From JAVKLU01 sp031538895 (GTDB taxonomy: Bacteria; Pseudomonadota; Gammaproteobacteria; Burkholderiales; Burkholderiaceae), in contig JAVKLU010000068.1 in NCBI GenBank assembly GCA_031538895.1, positions 1-48,983 on the forward strand: a stretch of DNA of 48,983 nt. Direction: 5' to 3'. Positions 9,642-17,625 of the stretch are shown here, piece after piece (position 1 is the stretch's first letter; every line of letters begins with the position of its first letter). Made by a program: the position numbers and the translations under genes. A model generated the notes under the pieces. That model was not told where the DNA came from, searched no databases, and saw only the letters and a list, made by a program, of their open reading frames with translations.

Positions 9642-10481
9642 TTAATGCGTGCAATCGCGGTGCTGAACTAATAAGGCAGGCTGTGTGGCAAACAGTTTCG
9701 CCAAACATTCGACGATATACACTGATCGATGTTGGCCGCCCGTGCAACCAATTGCAAGGGTTAAGTAGCTGCGGTTATCGCGCACAAATGCGGGAATGCG
9801 TTTGTCTACATATTGATGAATATCGGTGATGGTTTGGGCGACTTCGGGATAGCCTTGTAAAAATTTTTGAACCTCGAGGTCTTTGCCGCTTTGTGGCCGC
9901 AGTTGTGTGTCGTAATACGGATTAGGTAAAGTTCTGACATCAAAAATAAAATCAGCCTCGTGCGGCACGCCATTTTTAAAACCAAACGATATCAGGCACA
10001 GCGCCATATTGCCGGCGGGGACGTCTAGCCAGTTTTTAATCCATTCTCGTAATTGATTGGGGCGCAAATTGCTCGTGTCAATTCGATGTCCCAGATCAAT
10101 CAGTGCGCTCAATAATTCACGTTCTGCCGCAATGCATTCGGGTAAAGAGCGTTGGACATTGCTCACCGACAAGGGATGGGGACGACGCGTTTCCGAAAAA
10201 CGCTGCGTAATGGCGTGGTTGCTGGCGTCTAAAAATAAGAGGCTGACATTGTGTCCTTGTTGCCGCAAGCGCGTCAACATGTCAGGCAGCAAGGCTAAGT
10301 GACTGGCACTGCGCGCGTCTATCGTGACCGCCAATGAGCTGATATTTGGTAATTGAGCAACCAGAGTGGGTAATAGTTCGGGCAAGAGATTGTCGACACA
10401 GTAATACACACTGTCCTCTAAAACCGTCAGCGCAACGGTCTTGCCCGATCCGGACATGCCGGTAATTAAAATAATGTTCAT
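9642..10481 (-). CDS. rapZ: RNase adapter protein RapZ (YvcJ/YhbJ family P-loop protein)
   Basis: Nucleotide-binding adapter. In enterobacteria RapZ directs small RNAs that control glucosamine-6-phosphate synthase to RNase E. The 279-residue protein begins with an N-terminal kinase-like domain with Walker A GMSGSGKT (residues 8-15), followed by YYCVDNLLPELL. It ends with the C-terminal domain motif IGCTGGQHRSVYIVE. Length matches the family (about 284). In many betaproteobacteria it follows ptsN and hprK; neither is present here, and its upstream neighbour is a VOC gene on the other strand. The 3' end converges on repeat copy 2. Confidence 0.95.
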   Translation of the reverse strand: MNIILITGMSGSGKTVALTVLEDSVYYCVDNLLPELLPTLVAQLPNISSLAVTIDARSASHLALLPDMLTRLRQQGHNVSLLFLDASNHAITQRFSETRRPHPLSVSNVQRSLPECIAAERELLSALIDLGHRIDTSNLRPNQLREWIKNWLDVPAGNMALCLISFGFKNGVPHEADFIFDVRTLPNPYYDTQLRPQSGKDLEVQKFLQGYPEVAQTITDIHQYVDKRIPAFVRDNRSYLTLAIGCTGGQHRSVYIVECLAKLFATQPALLVQHRDCTH

Positions 10482-10704
10482 AAAAAATGTGGGCTGAACT
10501 GCCGCAGCAGATTGGCGCTTCAGGAGGTTTTAATGCGCTGAATTCTAGCGGGGTTATTTTTTCAGGGTGCGTTTCAGTCCCTTGCTGCGCGTGATTTCCC
10601 AGCGAGCCATTGTCCTTAGGACCTGTAGTTCTGACTGTCATTGCGATGACGACAACAGCGATTAGGCCATAATACCAAGCAAGCTATTCAAGAGAAATAA
10701 TACG

Positions 10705-11169
10705 ATGACACATTCAATTCGCACCTGCCTTTGGTTCCATGACGGTCGCGGTCGAGAGGCCGCAGAGTTTTACTGTGCATTGATTCCGGAAAGCCGGATC
10801 GACGCGATCTTTGATATTTCCGGAGAGGGTAACTCCTGGCTCATCGACTTCACGCTGGGCGGCGCACCGTATCAGATACTCGATGCTGGACCGATGTTCA
10901 CTTTAAGCGAGGCCGTATCGATCTCGGTCGCGACGGATGATCAGGCCGAGTCTGATCGGCTGTGGGCGGCACTGACGGCCAATGGCGGCGAGGAGAGTCA
11001 CTGCGGCTGGCTGAAGGATCGCTACGGGGTGTCGTGGCAGGTTTATCCAAAATGCCTTACCGAATTGACGATGAGTAGCGATAAGAATGTGTCTGCTAAA
11101 GCCATGGCCGCCATGATGCTACAAATGAAAATCGACATCGCCGCCATTGAAGCGGCGGTACGAGCCTAG
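10705..11169 (+). CDS. VOC superfamily protein, PhnB-like (3-dmu-9_3-mt type)
   Basis: Cytoplasmic protein of 154 residues with the glyoxalase/bleomycin-resistance (VOC) fold in the PhnB-like version. The N-terminus has TCLWFHDGRGREAAEFYCALIP, and the C-terminal half has WLKDRYGVSWQVYP. Members of this group are often annotated as 3-demethylubiquinone methyltransferase-like without proven activity, and the function is unknown. Codon use differs from the neighbours: leucine is mainly CTG rather than TTG and the gene looks more GC-rich, which suggests horizontal acquisition. It stands alone between rapZ (opposite strand) and lolD. Confidence 0.85.
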   Translation: MTHSIRTCLWFHDGRGREAAEFYCALIPESRIDAIFDISGEGNSWLIDFTLGGAPYQILDAGPMFTLSEAVSISVATDDQAESDRLWAALTANGGEESHCGWLKDRYGVSWQVYPKCLTELTMSSDKNVSAKAMAAMMLQMKIDIAAIEAAVRA

Positions 11170-11228
11170 CAATTAAAGGTCCACTAAATAAAATTAACAC
11201 GAACCACGAACATTACCCCTTAACCCCT

Positions 11229-11909
11229 ATGACTTCGGTTCTTTTGGCAACAGGATTGCGTAAAACTTTTCCACATGAAAACGCACCCATTCATCTTTTT
11301 GAACATCTGGACTTAAACGTTTCGGCCGGCGAACGGATCGCAATTGTCGGCGCCTCTGGCAGTGGCAAATCGACTTTATTACACGTTTTGGCCGGTTTAG
11401 AGCCTTGCGACAGCGGACGTTTGGAATGGCAGGGCAAAGACTGGCGCAACAGTTCAGCGCAAGAGCGCGACAGTTTGCGCAATCACGTTTTGGGTTTTGT
11501 CTATCAGTTTCATCACTTGTTGCCGGAATTCACCGCCTTGGATAACGTCGCAATGCCCTTATTGATTCGCCGCATGAATCTGGCTGCTGCGCAAGAAAAA
11601 GCACAAGCAGTCTTGGCGCAAGTTGGTTTGGCGCAACGCACGCAACATTTGCCCGCACAGTTATCCGGCGGCGAGCGGCAACGCGTCGCACTCGCCCGTG
11701 CTTTGGTGGGAAATCCGGCCTGCGTGTTGGCCGACGAACCGACTGGAAATTTGGACCGTCACACTGCCCGCGCGATGTTCGCGCTGATTTTGGAGTTGGC
11801 GAAAAAACAAAAAACGGCGTTTTTAATCGTCACGCATGATCTGGAGTTGGCGCAGCAGTGCGATCGAATTTTGAGTTTGAAGGAGGGACGTTTGAGCCCT
11901 TACGCATGA
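11229..11909 (+). CDS. lolD: lipoprotein-releasing ABC transporter ATPase LolD
   Basis: ATPase subunit of the LolCDE complex, which extracts lipoproteins from the inner membrane for delivery to the outer membrane. The 226-residue protein has Walker A GASGSGKST (41-49), the signature LSGGERQRVALARAL starting at 145, and Walker B VLADEPTGNLD (Asp169, Glu170). YQFHHLLPEFTALDNV is the characteristic LolD Q-loop region. The membrane subunit gene lolC/E, usually adjacent, is not in this window. The last codon and stop overlap the next gene's start by four bases (ATGA). MacB-type ATPases are related, but the short single-domain form and the Q-loop favour LolD. Confidence 0.93.
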   Translation: MTSVLLATGLRKTFPHENAPIHLFEHLDLNVSAGERIAIVGASGSGKSTLLHVLAGLEPCDSGRLEWQGKDWRNSSAQERDSLRNHVLGFVYQFHHLLPEFTALDNVAMPLLIRRMNLAAAQEKAQAVLAQVGLAQRTQHLPAQLSGGERQRVALARALVGNPACVLADEPTGNLDRHTARAMFALILELAKKQKTAFLIVTHDLELAQQCDRILSLKEGRLSPYA

Positions 11910-12814
11910 AAAATAAAAGTCAACTATTTGGCATCATCTGTGTTTTCTTAGGCGCTTTGTGCTGGGGAACCAGTGGTATTTTTGTTCGCGCGTCGCAAGT
12001 CAGTGACCCTTGGGAAATTGCGTTTTGGCGTTCGGCTTCGATGGCGATTTTTGTCGCGCTGGTGTTAAGCCTCATGCGCGGCCGCGCATGGTTGCACGAT
12101 ATTTATGCTTTAGGTTGGCGCGCACCGGTCGTGGCACTGTTAATCGGTTCGATGTTTATCGTGTTTATTTTGTCGATTAGTTTGACGACGGTCGCCAACG
12201 TATCCTTGATTTCGTGTTCAGTGCCCATGATTGCGGCCTTATTTGGTTGGTTGTTTTTGCGCGAACGTTTGGCACCAGCGACGTGCTTGGCTTTGGTGGT
12301 GACTTTGGTCGGGCTAGGTGTGATTTTTGGCAGCGCGCTAGAGCCGAATGATGTGAATCCGGATGGGTTTAGTGCGCAAACTTGGTTGGGCTGTGTTCTC
12401 GCGCTGGTACTGAATTTGTTGTACGCGACCAATTTGTTAGTCATTCGCAGCACTCCCCAAAATTTAAATTTATTGCCGACGATTGTTTTAGCCGGAATTT
12501 TTTCCGCGTTAATCGCCTTGTTTTTTGCTTGGCCGCTGCATACTTCAGCCGAGTCGGTGGCCTGGCTATCGTTTATGGGCGTGCTTCAATTGGGTGCGGG
12601 GTTTATGCTGGTATTCATGGGTGCGCGCCTGTTGACGATGGTGCAAACCACTTTGTTAGGTTTATTGGAACCTATTACCGCGCCCTTGTGGGTGTGGTTA
12701 ATTTTTGCCGAAGCGCCCTCGCGCTATACCTTGATTGGGGGCGCTTTGGTTTTGGTAACCGTGGTGATTCATGAGTTGTGGCATTTGTGGCAGCGCCCTG
12801 ATGTAAAGGTATGA
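11906..12814 (+). CDS. EamA/DMT family transporter
   Basis: Inner-membrane protein of 302 residues with about ten hydrophobic segments forming two EamA repeats, the drug/metabolite transporter plan. The first segment contains FGIICVFLGALCWGTSGIFVRAS; the second half contains a GLLEPITAPLWVWLIFAE-type EamA motif. The substrate is unknown. The ATG at 11906 (MKNKSQLFG) overlaps the lolD stop by four bases and is preferred over an upstream start at 11858, which would lie inside lolD. A strong AGGAGGGA sequence lies about 18 bases upstream. Translational coupling to lolD is likely, although no functional link is known. Confidence 0.9.
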   Translation: MKNKSQLFGIICVFLGALCWGTSGIFVRASQVSDPWEIAFWRSASMAIFVALVLSLMRGRAWLHDIYALGWRAPVVALLIGSMFIVFILSISLTTVANVSLISCSVPMIAALFGWLFLRERLAPATCLALVVTLVGLGVIFGSALEPNDVNPDGFSAQTWLGCVLALVLNLLYATNLLVIRSTPQNLNLLPTIVLAGIFSALIALFFAWPLHTSAESVAWLSFMGVLQLGAGFMLVFMGARLLTMVQTTLLGLLEPITAPLWVWLIFAEAPSRYTLIGGALVLVTVVIHELWHLWQRPDVKV

Positions 12815-12844
12815 CACGGAACTTTATTTGACGAGAACAATACG

Positions 12845-13294
12845 ATGTTGATTAGTGAACCCAGTGAACCCAGTTTGTATGAACAAATGGGCGGCGAAAC
12901 ACGAATTCGCGCCTTAGTGGATCGTTTTTACGACGAAATGGAATTAACACCCGAGTTCGCGCCCTTGCGTCAAATGCACGGGATGGATTTGAGCCTCGTG
13001 CGCGATAAATTATTTTGGTTTCTATCGGGATTTTCGGGTGGCCCTAATTTATTTGTCGAACATTATGGTCATCCGCGTTTACGCGCGCGCCACTTGCCTT
13101 TTTCGATTGGGATTACTGAGCGCGATATGTGGTTGAAGTGCATGGCCAAGGCTTTGGACAGCATGGACTACCCGCCGAAATTGCTGCAACGTTTGACGCA
13201 GCAATTTTTTGCAACCGCCGATTGGATGCGCAATCAAAGCGATGACAGCGGGTTGATTAAACGCGATTTGGGATCGTATTCGGGACGCGCTTAA
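12845..13294 (+). CDS. group II truncated haemoglobin (trHbO-like)
   Basis: Haem protein of 149 residues with the 2-over-2 truncated globin fold. Visible are YEQMGGETRIRALVDRFYDEM at the N-terminus, then FWFLSGFSGGPNLFVEHYGHPRLRARHLPF. The His in ARHLPF is the expected proximal haem ligand, and the Trp at DMWLKCMAKAL is the group II G8 tryptophan. Group II proteins handle oxygen, nitric oxide or peroxide chemistry; the role here is unproven. The N-terminus contains a 9-bp duplication encoding SEPSEPS. It lies 30 bp after the EamA transporter gene and upstream of the cobalamin riboswitch. Confidence 0.92.
   Translation: MLISEPSEPSLYEQMGGETRIRALVDRFYDEMELTPEFAPLRQMHGMDLSLVRDKLFWFLSGFSGGPNLFVEHYGHPRLRARHLPFSIGITERDMWLKCMAKALDSMDYPPKLLQRLTQQFFATADWMRNQSDDSGLIKRDLGSYSGRA
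12854..12874 (+). repeat. 9-bp tandem duplication at the truncated haemoglobin N-terminus
   Basis: AGTGAACCC occurs twice in perfect tandem (12854-12862 and 12863-12871), followed by AGT, encoding SEPSEPS before the globin fold starts. Confidence 0.7.
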
Positions 13295-13371
13295 ATACGG
13301 GTCAAAATCTAAACCTAGATACTGCTCAAAATATCAAGCGATCAATTTGAATTGTGTGCATCCTGGGGCCC

Positions 13372-13400
13372 TCGCAGTGAACAATTGCGGCGGTTTTTTT
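13372..13400 (+). terminator. possible weak terminator after the truncated haemoglobin gene
   Basis: A short imperfect GC-rich stem (CGCA ... TGCGGCGG) is followed by a run of seven T. It lies about 80 bp after the haemoglobin stop and just before the riboswitch promoter. The stem is poor, so this is only suggestive. Confidence 0.3.
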
Positions 13401-13418
13401 AAGATTGTTACAACACTT

Positions 13419-13424
13419 TATAAT
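13419..13424 (+). promoter_or_regulatory. -10 promoter element of the cobalamin uptake operon
   Basis: A perfect TATAAT about 8 bp before the first conserved block of the riboswitch, placing the transcript start near 13431. No good -35 hexamer is seen at 16-18 bp spacing. Confidence 0.5.
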
Positions 13425-13429
13425 TCACC

Positions 13430-13636
13430 GCGTTGGTGCGCTTGCAGTCGTTCAGACTGCATCGTTCAACGGGAAGCAGGAGGGTTTGTTTTTATGCCTA
13501 ACCTGCGCTGCCCCCGCAACAGTAAGCGGACGATCGTGATAGTGACGATATTTCACGATCAATGACTCATTTCATCACCACTGGCATTTCTGCTGGGAAG
13601 GTCGTGAGTCATGTTCCGCCAGCCTGGATACCGGCC
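13430..13636 (+). ncRNA. cobalamin riboswitch
   Basis: The conserved blocks occur in order: GGTGCGC near 13435, ACGGGAAGCAGGAGGG, the core GCTGCCCCCGCAACAGTAAG near 13507-13528, CCACTGGCATTTCTGCTGGG near 13577-13597, and the B12-box-like AGCCTGGATACCGGCC at 13621-13636. The RNA precedes btuB by 99 bases. Known riboswitches of this class bind adenosyl- or methylcobalamin and lower expression of the downstream genes, so the btuB-F-C-D operon should be repressed when B12 is abundant. Confidence 0.94.
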
Positions 13637-13735
13637 AATAAAGCGTTTGCGCGATGTATCTTGATATGTCGTGTCAAATAACTGCTCAAGCAATGACGGG
13701 GAAGTCGTTGTCGAGAACCTTTTTTGATCCTTCTT

Positions 13736-15637
13736 ATGAAAACTCTAGTAACTATCTTGCGTGCATCGCAATGGGCAAGTCTTGGCCGTTCACTTTATCG
13801 GTCGTTCAGTTTGTTTTTTGGGATGACTGTTTCTTTATCAATTGCATCGGCGGCATATGCCGCAACAAATGACGAACCGACGTACGAACCGACGTATTTA
13901 CCCAGCTTGGTGGTTACGGCCAGTCGGATAGATACGCGCGCGGATAACAGTGTCAGCGATGTGGTGGTATTGGGTCCAGCGGAATTAGCGCGGTATGACA
14001 ATCGGACTTTGCCAGAAGTCTTGCAACGCGCGGCAGGGATCGACTTTCACAGTAATGGCGGGATGGGACAAATATCAAGTCTACATATTCGCGGCAGTAA
14101 GAGCGCGCATGTGTTGTTATTGCTTGATGGTGTGCGCTACGGTTCTGCGGCGTCAGGTTTGGCGACATGGGACAGCCTGTCCTTGACCTCAATTGAGCGC
14201 ATCGAAATTATTAAAGGCCCTGCGTCGTCTTTATACGGCAGTGACGCCGTGGGTGGCGTGGTGCAGGTGTTTACGCGAAAAGGCGCGACTGGCGTACATC
14301 CCTATGTTTCGCTAGGAGTGGGGACTGATGAGCAGCGCAAATTAAACGTCGGGGTCAGCGCGAGCGAAGGCGCATTGCGCTATCAGGTAAATGTTGCCAC
14401 ACAAGAAAAAAATGAAGTTTCAGCAACTAACGCCAAAAATACGTTTGGTTTTAATCCGGATCGCGATCCTTTTCGCAACGACAGCATAGATGCGTCATTA
14501 GACTATGCGGTGAATCAAAATTGGTCAGTCAATGCGCGCGCACTCAATAGTGCAGGTGTGGCGCGTGTTGATAACGGACTTACTTCGTTTGATACGCGTT
14601 CTGAAATCGGTGCCCAAGTCTATTCTGTTGGAGTCAAGGGACAATTAACATCGGATTGGAAAACTCAAATACTGATCGGACAAAGTATTGATAAAAATGT
14701 GTTCATCGAGACCAGTAAGGCGGGTATCACAACATCATCGCCGACCCATACCACACAACAGCAGTATTCATGGCAAAACCAAATCGTCACACCCATTGGT
14801 ATTGCTTTAGTCGGCGCAGAACATCTCGCGCAATCGATTAACAGTACAACGGCGTATGACCTAAGTTCACGCGCGATTGATGCTGTGTTCGTGGGCCTCA
14901 ATGGTGAACAAGGTAAACATACTTGGCAGGCCAATTTGCGGCGCGACAGTAATAGTCAGTTTGGGCAAAGTACAAGCGGTTTTGCTGGTTATGGTTATGC
15001 GCTCACTCCGGCGTGGCGCGTGCAAACCAGTTACGGCACGTCATTTAGAGCGCCCAGTTTTAATGATTTGTATTACCCGGGTTTTAGTAATCCGAATTTG
15101 CTGCCCGAAACAGGGCGTAGTTATGACGCCGGTGTGACGTGGAAGGATGACATGCAAAACGCCAAAATCGTGTATTTTTCAAACGAGGTCAAAGACTTAA
15201 TTGTTTTCGATAATGATCGTCCCAACAATATTGCGCTGGCTAAAACCACTGGTTGGACGGCTGAATACGGTGTGACAAAAGGAGACTTGAGCGCGACGAT
15301 CGGCGCACAACTGATTGATGCGCGCGATCAGACGACACAAAAAGAGTTAGCCCGTGTCGCGCCAGAGCAGTATCGCGCCAGTGTGAATTACCGAATTGAA
15401 AAATGGCTTTTTGGCGCATCGCTATTACACAGTGGACGACGGTTTGATGATGGCGCTAACACTGCGTGGTTAGATGGTTTTAGCACCGCTGATATGTCGC
15501 TCAGTTATGCATTGTCGCCCGACTGGACGGTGCGTGGGCAAATCGACAACATCGCGGACTCCGATTACAGCACCGCTTTAGGGTACAACCAAGCGCGTCG
15601 CAATGCTTTGCTGTCGGTGCGTTGGGCGCCACGTTAA
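13736..15637 (+). CDS. btuB: TonB-dependent vitamin B12 outer-membrane receptor BtuB
   Basis: Outer-membrane beta-barrel importing cobalamin with TonB energy. The 633-residue protein has a rather long signal peptide ending near AAYA, then a TonB-box-like segment LPSLVVTAS. The plug domain follows (LPEVLQRAAGIDFHSNGGMG; IRGSKSAHVLLLLDGVR; IEIIKGPASSLYGSDAVGGVV), then the barrel with the end motif LRRDSN...NQARRNALLSVRW. The ATG at 13736 is preferred to a TTG at 13724. A perfect 12-bp duplication (EPTYEPTY) lies between signal peptide and TonB box. The upstream riboswitch and downstream btuF-C-D identify the substrate as a corrinoid. Confidence 0.95.
   Translation: MKTLVTILRASQWASLGRSLYRSFSLFFGMTVSLSIASAAYAATNDEPTYEPTYLPSLVVTASRIDTRADNSVSDVVVLGPAELARYDNRTLPEVLQRAAGIDFHSNGGMGQISSLHIRGSKSAHVLLLLDGVRYGSAASGLATWDSLSLTSIERIEIIKGPASSLYGSDAVGGVVQVFTRKGATGVHPYVSLGVGTDEQRKLNVGVSASEGALRYQVNVATQEKNEVSATNAKNTFGFNPDRDPFRNDSIDASLDYAVNQNWSVNARALNSAGVARVDNGLTSFDTRSEIGAQVYSVGVKGQLTSDWKTQILIGQSIDKNVFIETSKAGITTSSPTHTTQQQYSWQNQIVTPIGIALVGAEHLAQSINSTTAYDLSSRAIDAVFVGLNGEQGKHTWQANLRRDSNSQFGQSTSGFAGYGYALTPAWRVQTSYGTSFRAPSFNDLYYPGFSNPNLLPETGRSYDAGVTWKDDMQNAKIVYFSNEVKDLIVFDNDRPNNIALAKTTGWTAEYGVTKGDLSATIGAQLIDARDQTTQKELARVAPEQYRASVNYRIEKWLFGASLLHSGRRFDDGANTAWLDGFSTADMSLSYALSPDWTVRGQIDNIADSDYSTALGYNQARRNALLSVRWAPR
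13873..13896 (+). repeat. 12-bp perfect tandem duplication in btuB
   Basis: CGAACCGACGTA occurs twice in perfect tandem, in frame, encoding EPTYEPTY just after the predicted signal peptide. Confidence 0.8.
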
Positions 15638-15642
15638 TTGTG

Positions 15643-16530
15643 ATGATGAAAAATTTTTCGATAAGGTGGATATTAGTCACGGCACTACTGAGCATTTTTG
15701 ACGCTAGTGCCGCCTATGCAGCGAACCGTATCGAAGTGCGCGACGATCGCGGCGCGGTGGTGCATTTTGCCACGCCGCCTGTGCGCGTGATTTCTTTGTT
15801 GCCCTCTTTAACGGAAAGTGTCTGTGCCTTAAATCAATGTGGGCGTTTGATTGCGCTTGATCGTTATTCCAATTGGCCTGATCAGATTGCACATTTGCCG
15901 CGAGTCGGCGGTGGATTGGATCCCGATCTTGAGGCCATTGTTGCTGCGCGTCCTGATGTGGTCTTGATGGCGCGCGTGCCGCGAGTCATGGATCGCTTAA
16001 GAACTTTGGGTATTCCATTTTTGGTCTTAGAGGCTAAAACTTACGCTCAAGTGCATACTGTTTTGCAGACTTTGGCGGCCTTGTTTGCACTGCCAGAAAA
16101 TTCCGCTGATACGCTATGGCGCCTGATTGAACAAGAAATTAGCAATCAGACGAGAGTCGTTTCAAAAAATCAATCAGCACATATTTATTTTGAAGTGAAT
16201 CGTGGCTTGTACGCAGCGGGTGCGCAATCTTTTATTGGTGAAACCTTGACACGCTTGGGCGCGCGCAATGTTGTTCCGTCGAGTTTGGGAGAATTTCCCA
16301 AATTAAATCCGGAGTTCGTGGTGCGTGCTAATCCCGATGTCATCATCGTGAGCGCACAAGAAGTGACTGAATTGGCACGTCGTCCAGGCTGGGCGAATAT
16401 TCGCGCTGTGCGTGAACAGCGTATTTGCGGACTGACCACCGCACAAAGCGATGTTGTCGCGCGCGCGGGGCCGCGCTTGGCCGAGGCCGCAAAAATAATC
16501 GCCGCGTGTTTGCACGACAAAGCGCCGTAA
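15643..16530 (+). CDS. btuF: vitamin B12 periplasmic binding protein BtuF
   Basis: Periplasmic cobalamin-binding component of BtuCDF. The roughly 295-residue product has a signal peptide ending near AAYA, then the BtuF/FecB-type fold: RVISLLPSLTESVCAL at the start of the mature protein, VGGGLDPDLEAIVAARPDVVLM, and RPGWANIRAVREQRICGL near the end. Two adjacent ATG codons (15643 and 15646) are possible starts 5-8 bases after the btuB stop; neither has a clear ribosome binding site, which suggests translational coupling. A TTG further upstream inside btuB is less likely. Immediately followed by btuC. Confidence 0.92.
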   Translation: MMKNFSIRWILVTALLSIFDASAAYAANRIEVRDDRGAVVHFATPPVRVISLLPSLTESVCALNQCGRLIALDRYSNWPDQIAHLPRVGGGLDPDLEAIVAARPDVVLMARVPRVMDRLRTLGIPFLVLEAKTYAQVHTVLQTLAALFALPENSADTLWRLIEQEISNQTRVVSKNQSAHIYFEVNRGLYAAGAQSFIGETLTRLGARNVVPSSLGEFPKLNPEFVVRANPDVIIVSAQEVTELARRPGWANIRAVREQRICGLTTAQSDVVARAGPRLAEAAKIIAACLHDKAP

Positions 16531-16536
16531 TTGATC

Positions 16537-17625
16537 ATGAATTTTGATCGCCCCATTTCTGATTTTTCAGCCGATAGTTCAGCTAATAGTTCATCTGCTA
16601 TTCAAACCCATAGCGCAGGGCGATTGATGGGGTGGGGCATATTGATGCTGGTGATTTTGAGCGTAATCAGTTTATTTGTTAGCAGCAGTGGCTGGGATTT
16701 TTCGGGGCAAATGTTTAACAATAATCTTGATTCATCACAGGTTCAATGGTGGCGGATTATGTTAGACATTCGTGCGCCGAGGACTTTAGGCACGCTTATG
16801 GCGGGCGCGCTACTGGGCTTGTCAGGCGCGTTGGCGCAAGGTTTGTTTCGCAATCCTCTTGCTGATCCGTATTTGTTGGGCAGCGCTTCAGGTGCTTCTT
16901 TGGGCGTGGCGATTTTGTTGGCGTCTTTAGCATCATCAGCAGGGCCAAGCACGTATGACTTGAATCATGCTTGGTGGGTCAATATCGGTTTGACCGGCGC
17001 AGCGTTTATCGGCTCGACATTGGCGATGTTATTGACTTTGTTTTTGGCGCGCGGTGTGCAACACACTTTACGTTTGTTATTGGCGGGCATAGTCGTCGGG
17101 GTCTTATTAGGTGCCTTGACCTCTTTAATGACTTTACGCACACCGTCGATTGTGCAAATCATGCAAGTATTCATGTTGGGATCAACCGCTTTATTAGATT
17201 GGTCAAGCGCGCTAATGATGCTGTTGACTTGGGTGGTGGTGGTGTCGATTACTTGGGCGTTTGCGCCGATTTTGGATGGTTTGGTATTGGGTGAAGCCAC
17301 GGCCTTAAGTTTGGGATTGCCCCTGCGCAGTGCGCGTTTGATTTTGATCGTCAGTTTTTCTTTGGCTTGCGCCAGCGTGGTCGCGCACACGGGGTTGATT
17401 GCGTTTGTGGGACTGGCAGCGCCGCATTTGGTGCGCGCGATCATTAGTGCCAAACACGCCGCTTTGATTTTTTTATCCAGCCTAATGGGCGCGTTGTTAT
17501 TGCTGTTAGCGGATATTTTGACGCGCGGATTATTTGCACCCGAAGAATTGCCGGTGGGAATTTTGACGGCGGTTTTAGGGGGCGGCTATTTGTTGTATTT
17601 ATTACATCGGCGCAATACATCATGA
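16537..17625 (+). CDS. btuC: vitamin B12 ABC transporter permease BtuC
   Basis: Inner-membrane FecCD/BtuC-type permease of 362 residues with about ten membrane segments. Recognisable family blocks are RAPRTLGTLMAGALLGLSGA, GLFRNPLADPYLLGSASGAS, and HTGLIAFVGLAAPHLVR near the C-terminal third (the ATPase coupling loop). The ATG at 16537 is chosen over a TTG at 16531. The first 30 residues are hydrophilic and contain a 12-bp repeat, an extension before the first membrane segment. The stop overlaps the btuD start by four bases (ATGA). Confidence 0.94.
   Translation: MNFDRPISDFSADSSANSSSAIQTHSAGRLMGWGILMLVILSVISLFVSSSGWDFSGQMFNNNLDSSQVQWWRIMLDIRAPRTLGTLMAGALLGLSGALAQGLFRNPLADPYLLGSASGASLGVAILLASLASSAGPSTYDLNHAWWVNIGLTGAAFIGSTLAMLLTLFLARGVQHTLRLLLAGIVVGVLLGALTSLMTLRTPSIVQIMQVFMLGSTALLDWSSALMMLLTWVVVVSITWAFAPILDGLVLGEATALSLGLPLRSARLILIVSFSLACASVVAHTGLIAFVGLAAPHLVRAIISAKHAALIFLSSLMGALLLLLADILTRGLFAPEELPVGILTAVLGGGYLLYLLHRRNTS
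16566..16601 (+). repeat. 12-bp tandem repeat near the btuC 5' end
   Basis: Units TTCAGCCGATAG (16566-16577), TTCAGCTAATAG (16578-16589) and a degenerate third, TTCATCTGCTAT. In frame, encoding the Ser-rich FSADSSANSSSAI segment before the first membrane helix. Confidence 0.7.

Noticed and set aside
10482..10704. Possible small gene between rapZ and the VOC gene
   Set aside because: An 18-codon minus-strand frame and an extension of a frame overlapping rapZ were considered; neither has a ribosome site, domain or other support.
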